From Phoronis australis (lineage: Eukaryota; Phoronida; Phoronidae): a stretch of DNA of 64,000 nt. This document shows positions 59,171 to 64,000 of this stretch, piece by piece. Position 1 is the stretch's first letter; every line of letters begins with the position of its first letter. Below the pieces are notes generated by a model, which worked only from the letters and a program-made list of their open reading frames with translations, searched no databases and had not been told where the DNA came from. The stretch spans positions 141,062 to 205,061 of the forward strand of contig NMRA01000549.1 in the NCBI GenBank assembly GCA_002633005.1, given 5' to 3'. A program made the position numbers and the translations under genes.

Positions 59171-59390
59171 ACAGTGGCGGATCTAGGATATCACAACAGG
59201 GGGGCAACATTTTGTCTGTAAACATTTGCGCAAAGCACAATTGTAGGTGCGCATAGCACCGAATGGGGTGAGGTCGGGAGGGGGGTTGCCCCCTTCCACC
59301 CAGGAAAATTTTTCTGGTTTTCCTCTAACACTCAAGCCTTTTCCTTGATTCCTGAAATATTTGCCTAGAAAAAAAGGCAAAAAAGAAGAA
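59171..59390 (+). repeat. GGCGGATCTAGGATATC interspersed repeat
   Basis: The start GTGGCGGATCTAGGATATCAC and the run GGGGTGAGGTCGGGAGGGGGG then TTGCCCCC have the structure of a common short interspersed repeat; a shorter relative is at 53027. A purine-rich tail (AAAAAAGGCAAAAAAGAAG) ends it. Confidence 0.5.
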
Positions 59391-59424
59391 AGAAAAACAC
59401 GGAGAACATGTCAAACTTGAAAAA

Positions 59425-59502
59425 CTGCATAAACCACAGACTCAAACTCACAACATGGCGTTTAGAGCACGCGCATGCTTTACCACTAGTACACTACCAC
59501 GA
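59425..59502 (-). repeat. tRNA-derived SINE head
   Basis: On the minus strand, GTGGTAGTGTACTAGTGGTAAAGC resembles a tRNA A-box region, followed by GCGCGTGCTCTAAACGCCATG and a B-box-like GTGAGTTTGAGTC with tRNA-like spacing. Acceptor-stem pairing is absent, so this is a SINE head rather than a tRNA gene. It lies just right of the repeat at 59171-59390, which may be its neighbour by chance. Confidence 0.45.
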
Positions 59503-59779
59503 TTTCTCTCCTAATATGATGTTAAGAGACCAACTTGTTTATGGTCCAAAGCATTGCGCGCAAAACCTACTTCTTTGTGTACTGCTTATTACACTTTTTA
59601 TATTTTGTGCAATCAGTTCGTAACAAATTCGCTGTATTTAAAATAGTCTTCAATTGCCCAAAAGACCAAATCCGTTTTTGTCAGTTGGCATAATGACCCG
59701 ATAGCTTTGGAAATCGTCTTAAGTTAAGGTTTGAAAAAAGAGAAATATGGGTTTCTGAGTGATTCACTCAGGCTTCGAT

Positions 59780-60079
59780 TAAAATTCACATCTTACCAGT
59801 AGCTTCTGTTTTTTCATCGTCACTCAGATTCCATTTTCTTTAAAAAATCATAATTTTCTTCATTGCACAGTGAAGCAGACGATGGAAACGGGCTGAGTCG
59901 TAGTGCGCAGCGCCACTGCCGGTCGCCTGGTATATCACGGGAGAGCCTATACTTAGCCATCCTTTACGATTGAGCTGTGTTCCGAATTTGACACTTGAAA
60001 TTAGATCTCCCCAAAATGGCCTCTTGGCGACTGTCATGGAATTACTGCACGCAGGCCGGGTCAACCATAAACCAGACAT
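59780..60079 (-). CDS. Unrecognised minus-strand frames, possible exons
   Basis: A 79-codon frame (59840-60079) begins MSGLWLTRPACSN and includes a hydrophilic stretch, GDLISSVKFGTQLNRKGW. Just downstream, in another frame, a short stretch encoding KWNLSDDEKTEAT ends at a strong donor-like ACTG|GTAAGA (about 59795). These could be exons of one minus-strand gene, but no domain is recognised and the joins are speculative. Confidence 0.2.
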
Positions 60080-60490
60080 ACGATAATAAATAAGGGACTT
60101 AGTTGTAGAGAGAAAGTATTAGGTGAATGAATTGGTGGTGACATAACCAAAACACTAACTACAAGGGCACAATAAATTAATAAATACCCACAAAACCCAA
60201 AGGATAAACAACCCAGTTAAACCAACAAACCAAACAGACCAAGAAACCACTTGGCCACCGTATCAGAAACCTGCTAGAACGGTACCACCCCCCTATCCAA
60301 CCTTCCCCTCGGACCTACAGAAAATGCCCTGGTCAGGCAAAGGTTTTCAAGAAAAGTGAGTTGAGGCAAGTTTAAGATTTATCTTTGGCTGAAATATAAG
60401 ATTTGTCTTAGCTAAGTCAGTTCTCTTGGAACAGGCCCCTGAACTGTAAATGAATGTCAACTTACAGTGTCACGTGAATTGCACAAAGTT

Positions 60491-60796
60491 TCAGGGCATG
60501 TGACACGTGCTCAGCACCCTACATAGCTCATTCATTAGCCTAGACAGTGCCACCATCTCTACTGAGCAGTAGAGATAGTGGTACTCCCATAGGGCCTTCA
60601 TACGCCTGGAGCTATTTGGCAAATTATACCTCACACTGGTTAAACCATCGAAGTCACGTTGCCATAAGTACCTTTTGCGCATAGGGGTACACCTCAGGAA
60701 GCCGTTGATGTCTTTAACTCCTTCCAACTCAAATAAATTCTCCCATAATATGATTTCATATCCCCTTGCATGAGCTGAGTAAAAATGGCCATGCAA
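60491..60796 (-). CDS. Unrecognised 101-codon frame
   Basis: Opens with ATG at 60796 (GCAATTGCATGG context) and encodes a mixed peptide starting MHGHFYSAHARGYEIILWEN, with aromatic residues and a basic centre (CTPMRKRYLWQRDF). It ends with a C/M/L-rich segment. It contains the hairpin at 60550-60581. No family is recognised and no neighbouring gene explains it; chance is possible in a region where other frames are shorter. Confidence 0.25.
   Translation of the reverse strand: MHGHFYSAHARGYEIILWENLFELEGVKDINGFLRCTPMRKRYLWQRDFDGLTSVRYNLPNSSRRMKALWEYHYLYCSVEMVALSRLMNELCRVLSTCHMP
60550..60581. repeat. Short near-perfect palindrome
   Basis: CCACCATCTCTACTG is followed by AG and then CAGTAGAGATAGTGG: 15-base arms with one mismatch. 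It is too short for a typical miRNA precursor. Confidence 0.7.
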
Positions 60797-60799
60797 TTG

Positions 60800-62760
60800 C
60801 CAATTTGGGCAACTGAGGGAAGGACTGCTCGAAAAAAAGTTTGATTACTGTCAATCCTTACGAAATTCAATGATCAATACTCCACAAAGTTTTAATTTTA
60901 CCGTAAATGCACATATTTAGACCCATGTGTGATGCGCCTATTTCCGGTATTAAGTGCATGCACCTATACGCAAAGCGTTTAGGTAAAACCATCGTTAAAA
61001 GTGATGCCTGTCATTAAAAAAATGCTAGGTCTAGTGTACGTGTTGGTGTAAGTTGTGCTCAGACACTAGTTTGCACCCAGATTAAGCACTTATGTTTGCT
61101 TTTCAGTTGGAAATTGTGGGCATTCCACTGGTTTTATTGGGAAGGTTATGTAAATTGTTCAAGTCGTTATGATGCTTCATTAACACGATACCCTATTTTT
61201 GATTCAGTTAATGTATAAACATGTATCTTTTGCTTTAGACCACTTACTGGTAATCCGATAAATCTGATACTAATTTGTTCCTTACGCAGTTTAGAGATTC
61301 TTGGGCTTGTAAAAGAACTGACAGTTGATTATTGCTTGACATCAGGCACTACATGTCGCGTCGTATTACTTTATGTGTAAACTTTTAGTTATTCCATAGC
61401 CCAGAAATCTTTCCTTATCGAGCAAGGAGCAACTTTGATTTGAAACAAATTTCAGATTAATGAAAATGGCCCGTGACAAAAGTTTGTTTTTACAGTCAAA
61501 GGCAGCTTCGTTGGTGCTCAAATGAAACAATCAGTTGTTTTCTCTTCTTTTTTTTCTTTTTTCATGCAACTTTCATCTTTTGACCAATGCTTTTTAGTGA
61601 TCAATCAAATATCAAAATGTCCACTTCCATAAGCTTTCGTGGAAAATGCACATTTGATGCTTTTAGTGATCAGACAAAGTGCCGTTTCCCCGTCAAGACG
61701 GCTAATTCTGTTGGCTGCAAACATGACTTGTTATAACTATTAGGGTGGCAAAATTGTTACCGTATTACAGATTGACTTGGCCACCTGGCACCTTACTAAC
61801 TTTCATGTTAATTCCCGGTCATTCTCCGTCATGGCAGAAGACTACTCTGTCCATGAATTTGGCTTCTGCCGAGCCTTCATGATGGGGAATTGTGGTTCAT
61901 TTTGTCAGAATTCTTCAGGCTTCTCAGGGATAATTTCAAGAGCTCACTCTGCATCATTGGCACAAAAATAATTTCACTGACACTACGGTTGCTTAAGTCG
62001 AGCCAACAGGACTATTACAATAGGAAGGCGAGTGAAAATGACAACAATCTAACTATAATGTTCTCTGGCTTGTACTCTACGTGTAGTGCCACTTCGTATC
62101 TGCTTATTGTTGCCTGTTTTTCCATGAGATAACATGGTTGACATTTGTGGGGACACTTGACGAGTTACTTACTGGTTTTGTTCATTTTTGTTCTTATCGA
62201 TTGCAATTTTTATACGCACGCTTATGCAAAGCTGATTAGAAACGTGACTGCATTTGTGTTGGATAGCTTCACAGACTCTCATTCATATTCGTGCAAAATT
62301 TTCGATCATCAGGTGCACAGTTATGAAGCAAATTGCTAATGGATTTTTTAATCAAATTTGTCTAACAAGGAGGATTAGTTTGTGTGTAGGAGTCTATTTT
62401 GCCTGGGTTGTACTAAGAGTTACGTTGTAGAGTAAAACAAGAAGTGAATGGTCAAAAATATCATTCATTATGGCTTAAGTAAAAACTAAAATAGCAACAA
62501 AAATTGGATTATGAGCATCAAAAAAAAAATGCCATGATGACGGTATGGGGATGCTGTCATGGCCCATTTGAGGAAGCAAATCCAGGCAATTGCAAAATAA
62601 AATGTGTGTACAAACAATATGGAGGATATGAGTAAAATGCAATCAAATAAACTAAAAGATATTTATTTGAAACAAAATTTATGGCAAACGGCTGAAAGAG
62701 ATGTTTAAGGGGAAGGCTGAATGTAAAGACCTAAGAGTGAGAGGATGCCAAAAGGCAATG
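60800..62760. other. No gene seen; family A fragment
   Basis: AT-rich. Family A blocks (TTTGCTTTAGACCACTTACTGG, then AGAACTGACAGTTGATTATTGC) lie at about 61227-61370 without a clear right end. Plus-strand frames of 64-80 codons at 61777-62339 have no recognisable domain. Confidence 0.4.
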
Positions 62761-62770
62761 GAAAACTAGG

Positions 62771-62824
62771 TAGGCTGAAACCACAGACCTAGGTGGGCTG
62801 AAAGTAGGCTGAAACCACAGACCT
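62771..62824 (+). repeat. Direct repeat of 20 bp at 34-bp spacing
   Basis: TAGGCTGAAACCACAGACCT occurs at 62771-62790 and again at 62805-62824, with the related GTGGGCTGAAA between. Confidence 0.9.
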
Positions 62825-63178
62825 TTCAGGGTTGCGTGAGCGGAAGGTACAACTGTGCTGGGATAGGTTACATGGCTACTTATGCAAACATCGGTTGGCA
62901 GTTTCTAAAAATTGCCCGTAAAGAGAGCGTCCCAAAAAATGTCCTTAAGGCGTCACTTATGTCAAGGCAATTTATATTTTTTAATTTCAACATTATTCTA
63001 AAAGAGTGTCCATTCAAGAGAAGAAATTTGTATAAACTGGTTTTTAGAATGTTTTAATGACTTTTAAGAAAATTCTGTTCGACAAATGCTTGAAAGTATC
63101 AAAGTACATTTAAAACGACGGTTTATTGACAAGTAAGTTTTAGCTTGTTGAGCTTTGTGGTTTTTAGTTAATTTTCAC

Positions 63179-63345
63179 TCCAAAGTTATCTCCAGCTCCA
63201 AGCGATAACCATCAGTTGGCAAGTTACCCATGAAGGCCCAAGTACTGCTAACAGGTGACGCAGCATGCAATAACAAGCCCCCCAAGTGGTGACTTCTAAA
63301 TGTTACTTTGAGTCTCTTATAGATAATCCTATGTGACTTGACTGA
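63179..63345 (-). CDS. Possible exon with laminin-G-like segment
   Basis: The minus-strand frame (stop at 63175) contains VTFRSHHLGGLLLHAASP and, 12 residues later, GYRLELEITLE. F(R/K)xxxxxGLLL..A followed by a strand of alternating charged and hydrophobic residues is the pattern of early beta strands in laminin-G/concanavalin-like domains of extracellular proteins. A GTGAAA donor would end the exon at 63179, and an AG acceptor lies at about 63329. Only a fragment of the domain is present. The rest would be in other exons, probably to the right, beyond the window for upstream parts. Chance resemblance is possible. Confidence 0.3.
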
Positions 63346-63389
63346 ACTTCGCGGATAGTTGTTGTGTCTAGCTGATCTCCATGACATGT

Positions 63390-64000
63390 GATAAATATAA
63401 GCCTAAGGTCAGACCTGTGGTTGGTTTTAAAAAAATCCATCCTCAAAGCTATATGAATCATTACCTTACATCTACCAAGTTGTGTGAATAGTTTCCTGTG
63501 CTGTGGTTGTTTTCTAGCATTAGTGTCTATTCAGATGCATTTGGGTTTCATAGCACCATTGTGGGTGCAAGCAATCTTAGTAGCCGTCAGTCATGACATG
63601 GAACAAGGGAAATGTGGTGTAAAGTTAACAAAGTGAAAAGACTTTGATAAAATCAGGAAGAGATAACCAGGAAGGGACAACTGTTTTAGCGCATTTTAAC
63701 GTATTTTCAAAGGTGATTTCAAAAGTAAATGTTAAAGTAGTCTGGAATCCAAGCATTGTGTTTGAAAGCTTAACTCTTTAGCTATAAAATGACACCACTT
63801 TTGTCCCCAAAGACTTCATATTAATGGCACTGGGATGCTTTGAACATGACTTGTTTTACCCTTCCAAAAGATGCCTCTTCCCAGGCATGTACTCGGGCAC
63901 GATCCTCTTTTTTGAACCAACAGATGTCACTAATATATGCAAATGAGGCTCGCATCGTCTACGTCATACGACGTCATACGGCGCGAGCTTCCAATTTGAA
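63390..64000. promoter_or_regulatory. No gene; CRE-like and octamer motifs at the right edge
   Basis: The last 100 bases contain ATGCAAAT (octamer, about 63938), then two direct copies of ACGTCATACG (63960-63979) with CRE-like ACGTCA cores, in a CpG-richer context than the neighbouring 60 kb. These motifs can occur by chance; no transcript start is visible. Confidence 0.2.

Noticed and set aside
59425-59502. tRNA gene
   Set aside because: A- and B-box-like motifs exist but acceptor and anticodon stems do not pair; a SINE head fits better.
60550-60581. microRNA hairpin
   Set aside because: Arms of 15 bases with no extended pairing outside are too short for a typical precursor.

Overview
The window looks like nuclear DNA of an animal, most likely a marine invertebrate. 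It is AT-rich, has no bacterial-style gene packing, and its longest open frame is about 210 codons. It is full of microsatellites, short inverted-repeat transposons and transposon wreckage. The genus cannot be named from the sequence; an invertebrate deuterostome or lophotrochozoan is a guess. Single undetermined bases (n) lie at 33676 and 58462.

I see no complete host gene. The recognisable coding material belongs mostly to mobile elements. The centrepiece is a 3.2 kb DNA transposon at 21268-24442, with perfect 15-bp terminal inverted repeats (TIRs) and TTAA target duplications. It carries a THAP zinc-finger frame on the minus strand, starting close to the right terminus. Facing it on the plus strand is a cysteine-rich frame resembling the P2X7 receptor C-terminal ballast domain. 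The TTAA target plus THAP domain points to the Kolobok superfamily. A second, truncated copy (54288-56114) sits at a TTAA within the decayed reverse transcriptase of a LINE (52790-54287). The first copy may itself be nested in a larger inverted-repeat element (20753-25550).

The rest of the non-unique sequence sorts into small families recognised by comparing copies within the window: family A (TIR like GTTTTGATTTAGACCACT, at least five copies, two with other elements inside); family B (about 330 bp, long TIRs, three copies); family C (57-71 bp hairpins, CATGGGCGGCGCA termini, 5-bp target duplications, three copies); family D (about 0.7-0.8 kb, two inverted copies, one ending in a snapback palindrome); family E (a 150-bp MITE and a 2.3 kb relative); family F (a 0.93 kb element with about 120-bp inverted arms); and a hAT-like MITE. 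There are also two tRNA-derived SINE-like heads, several minisatellites and simple repeats.

Layout: 1-6.8 kb repeats and one orphan exon candidate; 6.8-19 kb mostly unique sequence with families A-D; 19-25.6 kb nested transposon cluster; 25.8-31.7 kb microsatellites and families F and D; 32-52 kb gene-poor with scattered small repeats; 52.8-59.5 kb LINE, second Kolobok-like copy, palindromes and family E; 59.5-64 kb AT-rich sequence with a few unrecognised minus-strand frames and one frame weakly resembling a laminin-G segment, possibly an exon of a host gene.
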